Assembly: GCA_025808875.1 (NCBI GenBank)
Contig: CP075528.1
Span: forward strand, 2,912,473 to 2,976,472
DNA from: Enhydrobacter sp.
GTDB lineage: Bacteria; Pseudomonadota; Alphaproteobacteria; Reyranellales; Reyranellaceae
Length of the DNA stretch: 64,000 nt
Direction: 5' to 3'
The translations under genes and the position numbers were made by a program. Numbering within the stretch: position 1 is the stretch's first letter; every line of letters begins with the position of its first letter. This document shows, piece by piece, positions 45,037 through 54,126 of this stretch. The notes beneath the pieces were generated by a model. The model made no database searches and was not told the origin of the DNA. It was given only the letters and a program-made list of their open reading frames with translations.

Positions 45037-45549
45037 TCAGGACAAGGCCAGGGACAAGGCGACCCATAGCCCGCCGACAGCGATTGCCGGTCCGTACGGG
45101 AGGCCAGCGCGCAGTTGCGCGCGCACAGTCGTGCCAGGCCCTGTCGTGGCAGCGGCTTGGCCGATCGGCAGGCCGGCCAGCATCGCAAGCGCCAGCAAGC
45201 CGCCGGCCAGGGACGCGATCAGCAGGAAATCAACCAACAATCCGGGACCGGCGAACAGGCTCGCCGCGGCGATCAGCTTCACGTCGCCGCCACCCAATGC
45301 GCCGATCGCGAACAACGCGGCGCCAAGAGCGAAGACGCCGATCGAACACATAACCGTGTAGCCGACCGCGACCGGCGCCACCTCGCCCGCACCGAAACCG
45401 ATTGCCGCCCACAGCGCGAAGCACGCCACGACGGCGAGGGAGATGGCATTGGAGATCCGCATGGTGCGGAGGTCCTGCCACCCGGCCATCAAAAGCAGGG
45501 CGACGAACGCCAATAGGCAGGCCGACTGAAGAAGCGCCAAGAGCGACAT
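45037..45549 (-). CDS. cpaA: Prepilin peptidase CpaA/TadV
   Basis: 170 residues with about six hydrophobic segments. The two catalytic aspartates of type IV prepilin peptidases are present in 'GWQDLRTMRISN' and 'LGGGDVKLIAAASL'. It cleaves the leader of the Flp pilin and of TadE/TadG-type pseudopilins at the inner membrane. It is the first gene after an AT-rich promoter region (45550-45810). Confidence 0.93.
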   Translation of the reverse strand: MSLLALLQSACLLAFVALLLMAGWQDLRTMRISNAISLAVVACFALWAAIGFGAGEVAPVAVGYTVMCSIGVFALGAALFAIGALGGGDVKLIAAASLFAGPGLLVDFLLIASLAGGLLALAMLAGLPIGQAAATTGPGTTVRAQLRAGLPYGPAIAVGGLWVALSLALS

Positions 45550-45721
45550 CCAACACCCATCGAAGGCCGGCGCTAAGGAATGCCGGCAACAACCTCGTTG
45601 ATCAGGTCCAGAGTCGCTAGACTGTCGCTTTCAACGGAAAGAAGAACTTACTTAATGAATCGCTTTAAGAGGAGAACTGACCGATAACCGAGACCTAGCG
45701 ACTTTTGACAAATCGTTACGA

Positions 45722-45750
45722 ATGATATTTTCAGTTATACATCAAGTCAA
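45722..45750 (-). promoter_or_regulatory. Sigma-70-like promoter of the cpaA-cpaF operon
   Basis: On the minus strand TTGACT, 17 bp, TATCAT: a near-consensus housekeeping promoter about 170 bp before cpaA. The whole 321-bp gap 45550-45870 is strikingly AT-rich for this genome and otherwise holds only the flp terminator at its right end; the remaining long leader shows nothing I recognise. Confidence 0.6.
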
Positions 45751-45810
45751 TACCGTAATCCTTTAATAATAAAAGGAAAAATTTGGATTCAACACCGCTA
45801 ATAGGGGGTC

Positions 45811-45841
45811 AAATGAAAAGAGCGGCCCATTTCTAGGCCGC
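45811..45841 (-). terminator. Intrinsic terminator after flp
   Basis: On the minus strand GCGGCC, 8-nt loop, GGCCGC is followed by TCTTTTCATTT. It lies 30 bp after the flp stop codon and would give abundant separate pilin mRNA, with partial read-through into the assembly genes. Confidence 0.7.
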
Positions 45842-45870
45842 CCCGCCATAGAGGCCGCCGTCACCCGACT

Positions 45871-46035
45871 TCAGGTCATGGTGTTCGTGACGTTGCTCAA
45901 GACGTTCGTGACCTTGCCACCAACCGTGCGCATCGAGGCGATCGCCGCAACTGCGATGAGCGAGGCGATAAGCGTGTATTCGATCGCCGTGGCGCCTTGC
46001 TCATTCCTGAGGAGGCGACGAAGGATGAGAAGCAT
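45871..46035 (-). CDS. flp: Flp/Fap pilin, major subunit
   Basis: 54 residues with TGGAG 6 bases before the ATG. The leader 'MLLILRRLLRNEQG' ends in the Gly cleaved by the prepilin peptidase. The mature pilin starts 'ATAIEYTLIASLIAVAAIA' with the invariant Glu-5 and Tyr-6 of Flp pilins, and ends 'VTNVLSNVTNTMT'. It is the only pilin gene seen, transcribed ahead of the assembly genes on the same strand. Confidence 0.93.
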   Translation of the reverse strand: MLLILRRLLRNEQGATAIEYTLIASLIAVAAIASMRTVGGKVTNVLSNVTNTMT

Positions 46036-46111
46036 CTTGAACTCCACCAATTGCCCGCTTGGAGCGATCGAGTTCGGGTCGATCAGACTCCATGAAATTG
46101 CTTATATTTAG

Positions 46112-46141
46112 TGACCGTACTTAATGTGAAACTTGCGGTCA
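46112..46141. promoter_or_regulatory. Inverted repeat in flp upstream region, possible operator
   Basis: TGACCG and CGGTCA are separated by 18 bp in the AT-rich region upstream of flp, at 77-106 bp from its ATG. The half-site spacing of two helical turns would suit a dimeric regulator. The AT-rich bases between 46036 and 46233 probably contain the flp promoter, but I see no clean -35/-10 pair. Confidence 0.35.
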
Positions 46142-46233
46142 ACGAGAAACTAGGCGATTCAGTGAAGATTCCTTGATAATATCCTGAAATATATTGACTA
46201 TTTACTCACGCTGTCTATCGGCGACCATTCTCT

Positions 46234-46836
46234 TCACGTCGTGCGCCTCGTGCCTGCGACGCGTGCAATCGTCGTCCAGATGCACAGGACGGCAAATCCT
46301 CCCGCCAGCCATGGGAACGCCCCGGGGAATAGGCAGAACAACATAAAAGCAACGACGGTCTCGGTACCTTCGATGAGCCCGGACGAATGGAAGAACGACT
46401 TTCGCCCCCGCTCCCCGTCGTCCAGCTCTCCGCGCTGGGCGGCCAGGATCGCCCGGCCGAGGAACGATGCACCTGTTCCCAGAAACGACGCCAAAAGGAA
46501 CGTCGCCCATAACGCGTTTTCAGGTGCTGCCAGCGCAAAGCCGACCGGGACCGCGGCGTAGAACGCCATGTCGCAGACGATGTCCAGATAGCCGCCGAAC
46601 GGCGTCGCCCGGCCATGCCGTGCAATCGCCCCGTCGACGCCATCCAGCAGCCGATTGGCGAGGATGGCCACCAAGGCCCATCCGTAGTGGCCGAAGGCCA
46701 GCAGCGGAACAACAGCCAAGCCGATCACCAATCCCGCCAAAGTCACCTGGTTGGGCGACACGCCGCACCGACCGAGCCATGCGCCGACCGGATCGAGCGG
46801 AGGGTCGATCAACCGGCGCAGGAGCGGATCGAACAT
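46234..46836 (-). CDS. CDP-alcohol phosphatidyltransferase family protein
   Basis: 200 residues. The family motif DG-x2-AR-x8-G-x3-D-x3-D is exact in 'DGAIARHGRATPFGGYLDIV' plus the following Cys-Asp, and several membrane helices surround it. It transfers a phosphoalcohol to or from CDP-diacylglycerol-type donors; which phospholipid is made cannot be decided. The ATG shares a base with the stop of pssA, so it is co-translated in a psd-pssA-transferase operon. Confidence 0.9.
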   Translation of the reverse strand: MFDPLLRRLIDPPLDPVGAWLGRCGVSPNQVTLAGLVIGLAVVPLLAFGHYGWALVAILANRLLDGVDGAIARHGRATPFGGYLDIVCDMAFYAAVPVGFALAAPENALWATFLLASFLGTGASFLGRAILAAQRGELDDGERGRKSFFHSSGLIEGTETVVAFMLFCLFPGAFPWLAGGFAVLCIWTTIARVAGTRRTT

Positions 46837-47660
46837 CAGTCGCGCGGTGCCGCGCCGTCGACCGCCCGCAGCGCGACGACGTCGGCTCCCGCCCCCTGGG
46901 CCTCGCGCAAGGCCTGCCGACGATAGGCAAGCCAGCTGAACGGGATCGATGCCGCATAGACCAGTCCAAGCAGGGACATGGCGATCCAGGGCGAACTCGC
47001 CAGGACGCCCATGACGAGGGCCACTCCCAGCAGAGCCGGCAGAACCAGATGGCGCGGCACCCTCCCCTTCTTGAAGGAGAATGTCGGCAGGCGACTCACC
47101 ATGAGTCCCCCGACCGTCACCAGGACGATGCCGACCACGATCGGATGGCTCGGCCAGGGCGCTTCGATCTCGAAGCTGACCATAAGGGGAATCAATGCGA
47201 GCAGCGCCCCCGCCGGCGCCGGCACACCGGTGAAATACGACCCCGTCCAGGCCGGCGGCGGCGTATCGGCCAGCAGGGCGGTATTGAAGCGCGCCAGCCT
47301 GAGCGCCGAGCAGATCGGGAACATAAGCGTGATCACCCAGCCGAGCGTGCCGCCGCCACGCAGCGATTCGAGGTAGAGCACCAGGGCCGGCGCCACGCCA
47401 AAACAAAGGAAATCGGACAGCGAATCGAGTTCGGCGCCGAAGCGGCTGGTGACGCCCAGCCGTCGGGCCACCCGCCCGTCGAGCGCGTCGAAGATGGCGG
47501 CGACGATGATGGCGATCACGGCCAGCCGGAACTGGCCGTTGAGGGCGAACCGGATCGCCGTCAGTCCGGAGCACAGCGCGGCCAACGTCAGCACGTTGGG
47601 AATCAGCCGGTTGACGGAGAAGCCGCGCAGTCCGCGGCGCCCGCTCGCTTCGCTGTCCAT
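46836..47660 (-). CDS. pssA: CDP-diacylglycerol-serine O-phosphatidyltransferase
   Basis: 274 residues. N-terminal 'FSVNRLIPNVLTLAALCSG', then the CDP-alcohol motif 'DALDGRVARRLGVTSRFGAE' followed by LDSLSD, and many helices. It makes phosphatidylserine from CDP-diacylglycerol and serine in the inner membrane. psd, 20 bp upstream on the same strand, decarboxylates the product to phosphatidylethanolamine, a common pairing in alphaproteobacteria. Confidence 0.93.
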   Translation of the reverse strand: MDSEASGRRGLRGFSVNRLIPNVLTLAALCSGLTAIRFALNGQFRLAVIAIIVAAIFDALDGRVARRLGVTSRFGAELDSLSDFLCFGVAPALVLYLESLRGGGTLGWVITLMFPICSALRLARFNTALLADTPPPAWTGSYFTGVPAPAGALLALIPLMVSFEIEAPWPSHPIVVGIVLVTVGGLMVSRLPTFSFKKGRVPRHLVLPALLGVALVMGVLASSPWIAMSLLGLVYAASIPFSWLAYRRQALREAQGAGADVVALRAVDGAAPRD

Positions 47661-47680
47661 GGCGGTCTCCCAGAACCCGG

Positions 47681-48373
47681 CTAGAACTCGGCGGCCCGGC
47701 GCGGCTCGAAGGACACCGGGTCCAACTCGGCCATCACGGTCTCACCGCCGATCATGCGCTGGCCGACCGCGACCAGCAATCGCGCGCCTTCGGGCAGGTA
47801 GAGATCGGTGCGGCTGCCAAAACGGATATGGCCGAACCGTTCGCCGCCAATCACGGCCTGGTCGGGCTTGACCCGGCAAACGATGCGCCGCGCCACCCAG
47901 CCCGCGATCTGGACGAAACCGACCAGCTGCCCGTCGGCTCGCCGCAGCGCGACCGCCATGCGCTCGTTGTCCTCGCTCGCCTTGTCGGCCGACGCATTGA
48001 GGAACTTGCCGGGTCGATAGGCCATGACCTCGATAACGCCGGAGCAGGGTGTGCGGTTGATGTGTACGTCGAAGATGCTGAGAAAAATGGAAACCCGGGT
48101 AAGAGGCCGGTCACCCAAGCCGAGTTCCGCCGGTGGAACCGCCTGGGCGATCATCTGGACGAGGCCGTCGGCTGGCGCCAACAGTACACCGTCGTCCTGC
48201 GGCACGGCGCGCGGCGGATCGCGAAAGAAGTAGATCGACCACAGCGTCAGGACCATCAGCGGCCAGAACAGCCAGGCGAGCCCGGTCAGCGCCGCCAGAA
48301 AAGTCGCCGCGGCGAACAGCGCTATGAAGCGCCAGCCGTCGTCGAGGATCGGCACGAGAAAATTCGCCAGCAT
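47681..48373 (-). CDS. psd: Phosphatidylserine decarboxylase (short type)
   Basis: 230 residues, the short form of the enzyme. Two N-terminal membrane segments, then 'YFFRDPPRAVPQDDGVLLAP', 'SIFLSIFDVHINRTPCSG' and the self-cleavage site within 'GHIRFGSRTDLYLPEGA', where Gly-Ser gives the pyruvoyl group (Phe-Gly-Ser instead of Leu-Gly-Ser). It produces phosphatidylethanolamine from phosphatidylserine. Confidence 0.93.
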   Translation of the reverse strand: MLANFLVPILDDGWRFIALFAAATFLAALTGLAWLFWPLMVLTLWSIYFFRDPPRAVPQDDGVLLAPADGLVQMIAQAVPPAELGLGDRPLTRVSIFLSIFDVHINRTPCSGVIEVMAYRPGKFLNASADKASEDNERMAVALRRADGQLVGFVQIAGWVARRIVCRVKPDQAVIGGERFGHIRFGSRTDLYLPEGARLLVAVGQRMIGGETVMAELDPVSFEPRRAAEF

Positions 48374-48396
48374 GAACGCGCGCTCCGGGACCGCCG

Positions 48397-49515
48397 TCAG
48401 TTGACCTTGGGCAGGCTGAAGATTTGGCCGGGGTATATCAGATCCGGATCGCGAATCTGGTCCTTGTTGGCGTCGAATATAAGAGTGTAGCGCAAGCCCT
48501 CACCGTAATGTGCGCGCGCGATGTTCCAGAGATTGTCGCCCCGCACGATCGTCAGGCGCCGCGGGCCGTCGCCGCCGGCCGTCTTGGGCGCCGGTCGCGC
48601 GAACGGCAGTTCCAGCCGCGCCGCCGGTTTGCCGTCGGACTTCAGCCGATCGAGGCGCAACGTGTGATTGCCGGGCTCGATCGGCTGCGACGGAGTCACC
48701 CGCCAGCGGCCGTCGGCACCGGCCACGCTCTCACCGGCCAGAGTGTCGTTCATGTAGACACGGACCGAGGTGCCCGGTTCCGCCTTGCCGGTCACCGTGA
48801 CCTGGCCGCGCTCGTCGTAGTCGAGGGTCAGGAGCTGCAGGTCGTTCGCCTTGGGAACGCCACCGGCGGAGGGCGACTGAAGAAGCGTCGCCGGGCCGGC
48901 CGGCGGCGCAATCATGACCAGGGTTTCGTCCTTGGCCGACGGCGGCGGGTTCGCGGCCACCGTCCCGCCGGACGGCGCGGCCGCCGTCTGCGGCGCCGGC
49001 ACCAGAGCGATCACGACCTGCTCGGACGTTACCGGAGCACGTCCGGCGATGTGCTGGACGATGCGCAGTTCATGCGAGCCCGGCGAGAGCGGGGGGTCCT
49101 GGGCGAGGATCACCCACTCCCCTCGGGCGTCCGCGACGCCGCTGGCGATTTCCTTGCCGCCATCGAGCAGCACGACCTTGGCACCGGGCGCCGCGCGCCC
49201 TGCGATCACGGCCCTGCCGTCGGTCTCGATGCGCGCCACGTCGAACGTCGGCATGGACGGCGTCGGGGCCGGCGGAGGCGCGGACTGGGCCTCGGCCGGG
49301 GCCGACTTGGGGGGCGTTGCGGCGGGCGGTGCGGCAGCAGGCGGCGCAGCGGCTGCCGGCGCGGCTGCCGGCGGGGCCACTGCCGCCGACGCGGCCGGCG
49401 CGGCCTTCTTGCCGATCGCCACCTGGTCCGTCACTTCGCCGCGCCAGGCGATCCCCAGGGCGACGGCGATGATGACGGCGCCCACCGCCACCAGGCCGAT
49501 AACTGTTCGTGACAT
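48397..49515 (-). CDS. Membrane-anchored LysM protein with Ig-like repeats
   Basis: 372 residues from ATG 49515. One N-terminal anchor ('[20 protein letters not shown]') and an Ala/Pro-rich spacer lead to two similar beta-sandwich modules ('[20 protein letters not shown]', '[20 protein letters not shown]'). A C-terminal LysM domain begins '[20 protein letters not shown]' and ends '[14 protein letters not shown]'. It should span the periplasm and bind peptidoglycan. Divergent from the LOG gene and 23 bp upstream of psd. Confidence 0.88.
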   Translation of the reverse strand: MSRTVIGLVAVGAVIIAVALGIAWRGEVTDQVAIGKKAAPAASAAVAPPAAAPAAAAPPAAAPPAATPPKSAPAEAQSAPPPAPTPSMPTFDVARIETDGRAVIAGRAAPGAKVVLLDGGKEIASGVADARGEWVILAQDPPLSPGSHELRIVQHIAGRAPVTSEQVVIALVPAPQTAAAPSGGTVAANPPPSAKDETLVMIAPPAGPATLLQSPSAGGVPKANDLQLLTLDYDERGQVTVTGKAEPGTSVRVYMNDTLAGESVAGADGRWRVTPSQPIEPGNHTLRLDRLKSDGKPAARLELPFARPAPKTAGGDGPRRLTIVRGDNLWNIARAHYGEGLRYTLIFDANKDQIRDPDLIYPGQIFSLPKVN

Positions 49516-49637
49516 CAAGCTCCCGACGGTGCGCCGACCGACCTCGATTGGCGTCGCGCCCCATGTTAACGAAATGATATCATGCCGCGTCGGTCCGCAA
49601 AGACAACGGATCGCCCGCCAAATCAAAGAAATCCACC

Positions 49638-50246
49638 GTGTCCGCGTCCGACTCCAGCCCCTCCCGTCCCTCGTCTTTGTGCGTTTTCTGTGGCGCCCGC
49701 TTCGGTGCCGATCCCGCCGCGCGCGACACCGCCACCCGCCTCGGCCAGCTCCTGGCCGCCGAGGGCGTGGCGCTCGTCTATGGCGGCGGCGGCGTCGGCC
49801 TGATGGGCGTGGTCGCCAACGCCGCCCTCAGGGCGGGCGCACGCGTCGTCGGCATCATCCCCCGTTTCCTGCTGCAGCGCGAGGCCGGCCACCCCGCCCT
49901 CAGCGAGACGGTGGTCGTCGAGACCATGCACGAGCGCAAGCTCCAGATGTTCGAGCGCTCGGACGGCTTCGTCGTCCTGCCGGGCGGCATCGGCACGCTC
50001 GAGGAGTTCTTCGAGGTGCTGTCCTGGCGCACGCTCGGCCTGCACACCAAGCCGATCGTGATCGTCGACCGGGACGGCTACTGGCAGCCGCTGGCCGAGC
50101 TGCTGCGATCGGTCGTCGAGGGCGGTTTCGCCGACCGGACCCACCTCGACCACGTCGCCTTCGTCAGCGACCTCGACGAGCTGCTGCCTGCCCTGGCGGC
50201 CATGCCGCGCGGAAAGACGGCGCAAGGCGAGCTGGACCGGATCTAG
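49638..50246 (+). CDS. LOG family protein (nucleoside 5'-monophosphate phosphoribohydrolase)
   Basis: 202 residues from GTG 49638. '[14 protein letters not shown]', '[19 protein letters not shown]' and the catalytic '[20 protein letters not shown]' with '[15 protein letters not shown]' define the LOG family. Such enzymes release free cytokinin-type bases or hydrolyse AMP-like nucleotides. In a soil alphaproteobacterium it may serve purine turnover rather than hormone production. Confidence 0.92.
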   Translation: MSASDSSPSRPSSLCVFCGARFGADPAARDTATRLGQLLAAEGVALVYGGGGVGLMGVVANAALRAGARVVGIIPRFLLQREAGHPALSETVVVETMHERKLQMFERSDGFVVLPGGIGTLEEFFEVLSWRTLGLHTKPIVIVDRDGYWQPLAELLRSVVEGGFADRTHLDHVAFVSDLDELLPALAAMPRGKTAQGELDRI

Positions 50247-50323
50247 CGGCCGCCTTGCCGGGCCGGCCCCGCTTCGCTAGAACCGCGCCCGCATTGGTTT
50301 CTCGGGGCGCGAAAGGAACAGCG

Positions 50324-51541
50324 ATGGCCAAGATCAAGGTGAAGAACCCGATCGTCGAGATGGACGGCGACGAGATGACCCGGATCATCTGGAAGTTCAT
50401 CAAGGACAAGCTGATCCTGCCGTACCTCGAGGTCGACCTGAAGTACTACGACCTCGGCGTCGAGTACCGCGACAAGACCAACGACCAGGTGACGGTCGAT
50501 TCGGCCAAGGCGACGCAGCAGTACGGCGTCGCCGTCAAGTGCGCCACCATCACGCCGGACGAGGCGCGCGTGAAGGAGTTCAACCTCAAGGAGATGTGGA
50601 AGTCGCCCAACGGCACCATCCGCAACATCATCGGCGGCACCATCTTCCGCGAGCCCATCGTCTGCAAGAACGTGCCGCGCCTGGTGCCGGGCTGGACCAA
50701 GCCGATCGTGATCGGCCGCCACGCCTTCGGCGACCAGTATCGCGCCACCGACTTCGTCGTGCCGGGCAAGGGCAAGCTCACCATCAAGTTCACCGGCGAC
50801 GACGGCAAGGTCATCGAGCACGAGGTCTTCAACTTCCCCGGCGGCGGCGTGGCGCTGTCGATGTACAACCTCGACGATTCGATCATCGGCTTCGCCCGCA
50901 GCTCGTTCAACTACGGTCTGATGCGCGGCTGGCCGGTCTATCTCTCGACCAAGAACACCATCCTCAAGCGCTATGACGGCCGCTTCAAGGACCTGTTCGA
51001 GAAGGTCTTCAACGAGGAGTTCGCCGACAAGTTCAAGGCCAAGGGCATCACCTACGAGCACCGCCTGATCGACGACATGGTCGCCTCGGCACTGAAGTGG
51101 GAAGGCGCCTTCGTCTGGGCCTGCAAGAACTACGACGGCGACGTCCAGTCCGACACCGTGGCGCAGGGCTTCGGCTCGCTCGGCCTGATGACCTCGGTGC
51201 TGATGACGCCCGACGGCAAGACTGTCGAGGCCGAGGCCGCGCACGGCACGGTGACCCGCCACTACCGCGAGCACCAGAAGGGCAAGCCGACCTCGACCAA
51301 CCCGATCGCCTCGATCTTCGCCTGGACGCAGGGTCTCAAGTATCGCGGCCAGTTCGACGGCACGCCCGACGTGGCGAAGTTCGCCGACACGCTCGAGAAG
51401 GTCTGCGTCGAGACGGTGGAGAGCGGCAAGATGACCAAGGATCTCGCGATCCTGATCGACGCCAAGCACCCGTTCCTCAACACCCAGGACTTCCTCGACA
51501 CGCTCGACGCCAACCTCAAGGCCAAGATGGCCAAGTGGTAG
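50324..51541 (+). CDS. icd: NADP-dependent isocitrate dehydrogenase
   Basis: 405 residues, with AAGGAA 8 bases upstream of the ATG. Homodimeric, eukaryote-like type: '[20 protein letters not shown]', substrate-binding '[19 protein letters not shown]', '[19 protein letters not shown]', and metal/NADP sites '[19 protein letters not shown]' and '[16 protein letters not shown]'. It converts isocitrate to 2-oxoglutarate in the TCA cycle. All catalytic regions look intact. Confidence 0.97.
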   Translation: MAKIKVKNPIVEMDGDEMTRIIWKFIKDKLILPYLEVDLKYYDLGVEYRDKTNDQVTVDSAKATQQYGVAVKCATITPDEARVKEFNLKEMWKSPNGTIRNIIGGTIFREPIVCKNVPRLVPGWTKPIVIGRHAFGDQYRATDFVVPGKGKLTIKFTGDDGKVIEHEVFNFPGGGVALSMYNLDDSIIGFARSSFNYGLMRGWPVYLSTKNTILKRYDGRFKDLFEKVFNEEFADKFKAKGITYEHRLIDDMVASALKWEGAFVWACKNYDGDVQSDTVAQGFGSLGLMTSVLMTPDGKTVEAEAAHGTVTRHYREHQKGKPTSTNPIASIFAWTQGLKYRGQFDGTPDVAKFADTLEKVCVETVESGKMTKDLAILIDAKHPFLNTQDFLDTLDANLKAKMAKW

Positions 51542-51542
51542 C

Positions 51543-52220
51543 TTGATCGTCGCCGGCGCCGACGGTTGCCGTACGGGCTGGGTCGTCTGCCGTCGCGACA
51601 CCGACGGCACCCTGGACATCCGGGTCGTGAAGGCCCTCGCGGACGCCTGCGAGGGTCTTTCGATTCTGGCCGTCGACATGCCGGTCGGATTCCTCGACAT
51701 CCAGACGCGAGGAGGGCGCCAATGCGAGCGCGAGGCGCGCAAGCTTCTCGGCCGCAAGGCATCGTCGGTCTTCTCGGCGCCATGTCGGTGGGCATTGGCG
51801 GCGACCGACTACGAGGCAGTCCGCCGCATGCCCTCGCCGCACGAGGTTGGGTTGTCGAAGCAGGCCTTTGGCCTCTTCGGCAAGCTGAATGCTCTCGATT
51901 GCACACTCAGAGAGCGCTCCGATCTACAACGGATCGTCCACGAGGCCCATCCGGAACTCGCCTTCTTGCGAATGAACGGCAATGTTCCGGTGTTTGCCGG
52001 CAAGAAGAAGCGAGACGGACGATCCAAGCGCCTTCAGTTGCTCCGGGCTCACGGTTTCGAACCCACCGTGGAGCGTTTGTCAGGCGCCGCGCGCGATGAC
52101 GTCCTCGACGCCATCGCCTGCTGCCGCACGGCGCTTCTGATCGCCGAAGGCAAGGCGACCCGTCTCGGGTCGGCCGAGGCGCGCGACCGCCACGGCTTGC
52201 CGATGAACATCTGGTATTGA
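51543..52220 (+). CDS. DUF429 family protein
   Basis: 225 residues from TTG 51543, one base after the icd stop. 'VAGADGCRTGWVVCRRD' and 'LAVDMPVGFL' are the two acidic motifs of the RNase H-like DUF429 fold, and 'GAARDDVLDAIACCRTALLI' supplies the last acidic pair. Function unknown; a nuclease or nucleotide-binding role is usually guessed. It is probably co-transcribed with icd. The next gene converges with a single base between stops. Confidence 0.82.
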   Translation: MIVAGADGCRTGWVVCRRDTDGTLDIRVVKALADACEGLSILAVDMPVGFLDIQTRGGRQCEREARKLLGRKASSVFSAPCRWALAATDYEAVRRMPSPHEVGLSKQAFGLFGKLNALDCTLRERSDLQRIVHEAHPELAFLRMNGNVPVFAGKKKRDGRSKRLQLLRAHGFEPTVERLSGAARDDVLDAIACCRTALLIAEGKATRLGSAEARDRHGLPMNIWY

Positions 52221-52221
52221 G

Positions 52222-53193
52222 CTATTCCGGCTTGATGCCGGCGGCCCTCAGCACGGGCACCCAGATCGCCTCCTGCTTGCCGAGCCAGTCGGCCAGCGCC
52301 TGCGGCGTGCCGCCCATCGGCACGAAGCCGCGCTTGGCGAGGTCGGCCTTGCCTTCGGGCGTGGCGACGGCGGCGTTCAGCGCCTGGTTGAGCTTGGCGA
52401 CCGCCGGAGCCGGCGTCGCCGCCGGCACGAGCAGCGTGTAGACGATCGTGCCGTCGACGTCGCCCGCGCCGAGCTCCTTGAAAGTCGGGACGTTGGGCGC
52501 GACCGACGAGCGTTCGAGCGACGCCATGGCATAGGCCTTGAGCTTGCCGGCGGCGATCTGCGCGGCCACGCTGGTGATGCTCGACATGCCGAGCTTGATG
52601 TGCCCGCCCAGCAGATCGGTCACCAGCGGGCCGGTGCCGCGGAACGGCACGTGCGTCAGCTTGATGCCGTTCAGCAGCGCGAACTGCTCGGCCGACAGAT
52701 GCATCGGCGTGGTCAGGCCCGCCGTGCCGTACTGCACCGAGCCGGGCGATGCCTTGGCCGCGGCGATGATCGCCGCGAGGTCGGCCCACGGCGCGTCGGC
52801 GGCGCCGACCAGCACCGACTCCTGCTTGGCGATGAAGCCGACCGGCGCGAACGCGGTCTTGGCGTCGAAGCCGAGCCTGGCGACGATGTGCGGGTAGAGC
52901 GGCAGGTTGTTGGCGCCGACCACCGCCCAATGGCCGTCGGCCGGCTGTTTGGCAACGAATTCGTGGGCAATGCTGCCGCCGCCGCCGCCCTTGTTGTCGA
53001 TGACGATGGTGCCGCCGAGCGACTTCTGCATCGGCTCCTGGATGGCGCGCGCCAGCGCATCGGTGCCGCCGCCCGGCGGAAACGGCACGACGATGTGGAC
53101 GGGCTGGGTCGGATAGGCCTGGGCCGAGGCGCGGGACGCGCCGGCCGCGACCAGCGCGGCCGAACCGGCGATGAAAAGCCGACGGGTGCTCAA
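52222..53193 (-). CDS. Tripartite tricarboxylate transporter-type receptor (Bug family)
   Basis: 323 residues. An RR-containing signal peptide ('MSTRRLFIAGSAALVAAG', cleavage near 'RASAQA') precedes a periplasmic binding protein with 'QPVHIVVPFPPGGGTDALAR' and 'VQYGTAGLTTPMHLSAEQF', typical of TctC/Bug receptors for organic acids. The TctA and TctB membrane genes are absent here, as for most of the many orphan Bug proteins in these bacteria. Ligand unknown. Confidence 0.92.
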   Translation of the reverse strand: MSTRRLFIAGSAALVAAGASRASAQAYPTQPVHIVVPFPPGGGTDALARAIQEPMQKSLGGTIVIDNKGGGGGSIAHEFVAKQPADGHWAVVGANNLPLYPHIVARLGFDAKTAFAPVGFIAKQESVLVGAADAPWADLAAIIAAAKASPGSVQYGTAGLTTPMHLSAEQFALLNGIKLTHVPFRGTGPLVTDLLGGHIKLGMSSITSVAAQIAAGKLKAYAMASLERSSVAPNVPTFKELGAGDVDGTIVYTLLVPAATPAPAVAKLNQALNAAVATPEGKADLAKRGFVPMGGTPQALADWLGKQEAIWVPVLRAAGIKPE

Positions 53194-53299
53194 TGGTGTT
53201 CCCTCCCCGGCCGGTCCGCTGACGCGATCCGTGCCGTGGGGCAGCCTACCGCCGCCGGCGGCGCGCGAGATATGACATTCTCGCGCCGTCGCCCTCCGC

Positions 53300-53572
53300 T
53301 CAGGTCATGCCGAGCGCATGCTTGTAGGTGTCGAGCAGCGTCTCCTGCTCGGCGCGGTCGGCCGCATCCATCTTCCGCAGCGACACGATCTTGCGCATCG
53401 CCTTGACGTCGTAACCGACGCCCTTGGCCTCGCTGTAGACGTCGCGGATGTCGCCGCCGATGGCGTGACGCTCCTCCTCGAGTTTCTCGATGCGCTCGAC
53501 GAAGCTCTTCAGGCGTTCCGCCGAGATCGGGCCGGCTTTGGTCTTCTTCGAAACGGCGCTGCCGTCGGGCAT
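53300..53572 (-). CDS. gapR: GapR-type nucleoid protein (DUF2312/UPF0335)
   Basis: 90 residues from ATG 53572. 'AERLKSFVERIEKLEEERHA', 'DIRDVYSEAKGVGYDVKAMR' and 'KIVSLRKMDAADRAEQETLL' match the DUF2312 family, whose Caulobacter member GapR binds overtwisted AT-rich DNA and supports replication. It is highly conserved in alphaproteobacteria and supports that classification. Repeat element copy B begins 111 bp beyond its start; the DNA between shows no clear promoter to my eye. Confidence 0.93.
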   Translation of the reverse strand: MPDGSAVSKKTKAGPISAERLKSFVERIEKLEEERHAIGGDIRDVYSEAKGVGYDVKAMRKIVSLRKMDAADRAEQETLLDTYKHALGMT

Positions 53573-53682
53573 GTACGAACTCCTCGCTCCAGTCGGCGGA
53601 CCATAAGGGCGGCGAGCCCGCCGGCTCAACGACGGTTCGGCGATGAATGACGGGGATAACGCTCACAACTCCTCTTTGGAGC

Positions 53683-54111
53683 CCGCCGCGGAAATCGCGC
53701 AAATCGCGGAAATCGATCTCGGAAACCTCGGAAACCTCGCAAACCTCCGGCGGGGTGTCGCCGGACAATCGACATCGCGGGCACTCACCCCGGGAGGCCA
53801 ATGCCCGCCAGTGGGGCAATTGTATGTAGACATACGGAAAAACGCTGCCGGAAATACCGGAAATACCGCAAATCCCCGGTCACGGGTCGGGAGGACGAGT
53901 CGGCGGGCGATTGGCGAAGCAGAACGTCGATACGGGAAATCCCGCGCGGCCCTCGCGGCCGGAAGTGGTCATGGTGCTCATGGGCGCATTTTACCTCGAC
54001 GCGCCGGCGAGCACCTAATCGGGTCGATGGATTCCGTCCGATGCCGATGGCGTCTGCATCGGAAGGCGATTCGACCCCCTCGTTCAAGCCCTGCGCGGAG
54101 AGTCAGATTCG
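53683..54111 (+). repeat. Dispersed structured repeat element, copy B
   Basis: Second copy of the element at 14018-14434, in opposite orientation. Units on the plus strand: CGGAAATCG, CGCAAATCG, CGGAAATCG, then CGGAAACCT twice and CGCAAACCT (about 53689-53747). A CCGGCG/CGCCGG hairpin follows (53748-53765). The middle part differs from copy A and includes a third triplet CGGAAATAC, CGGAAATAC, CGCAAATCC (53849-53875). The closing block 53868-54111 matches copy A without gaps. The flanks differ from copy A's, so the two ends define the element. It lies between gapR (start) and DUF1244 (end). Confidence 0.85.
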
Positions 54112-54126
54112 TCGAACGTCGGCGTG

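Noticed and set aside
46467..47684. Plus-strand frame antisense to pssA and the CDP-alcohol transferase gene
   Set aside because: Opposite strand carries exact CDP-alcohol transferase motifs in both genes.
53689..53875. CRISPR-like tandem array
   Set aside because: Units are 9 bp with no spacers, too short for CRISPR, and no cas gene is present.
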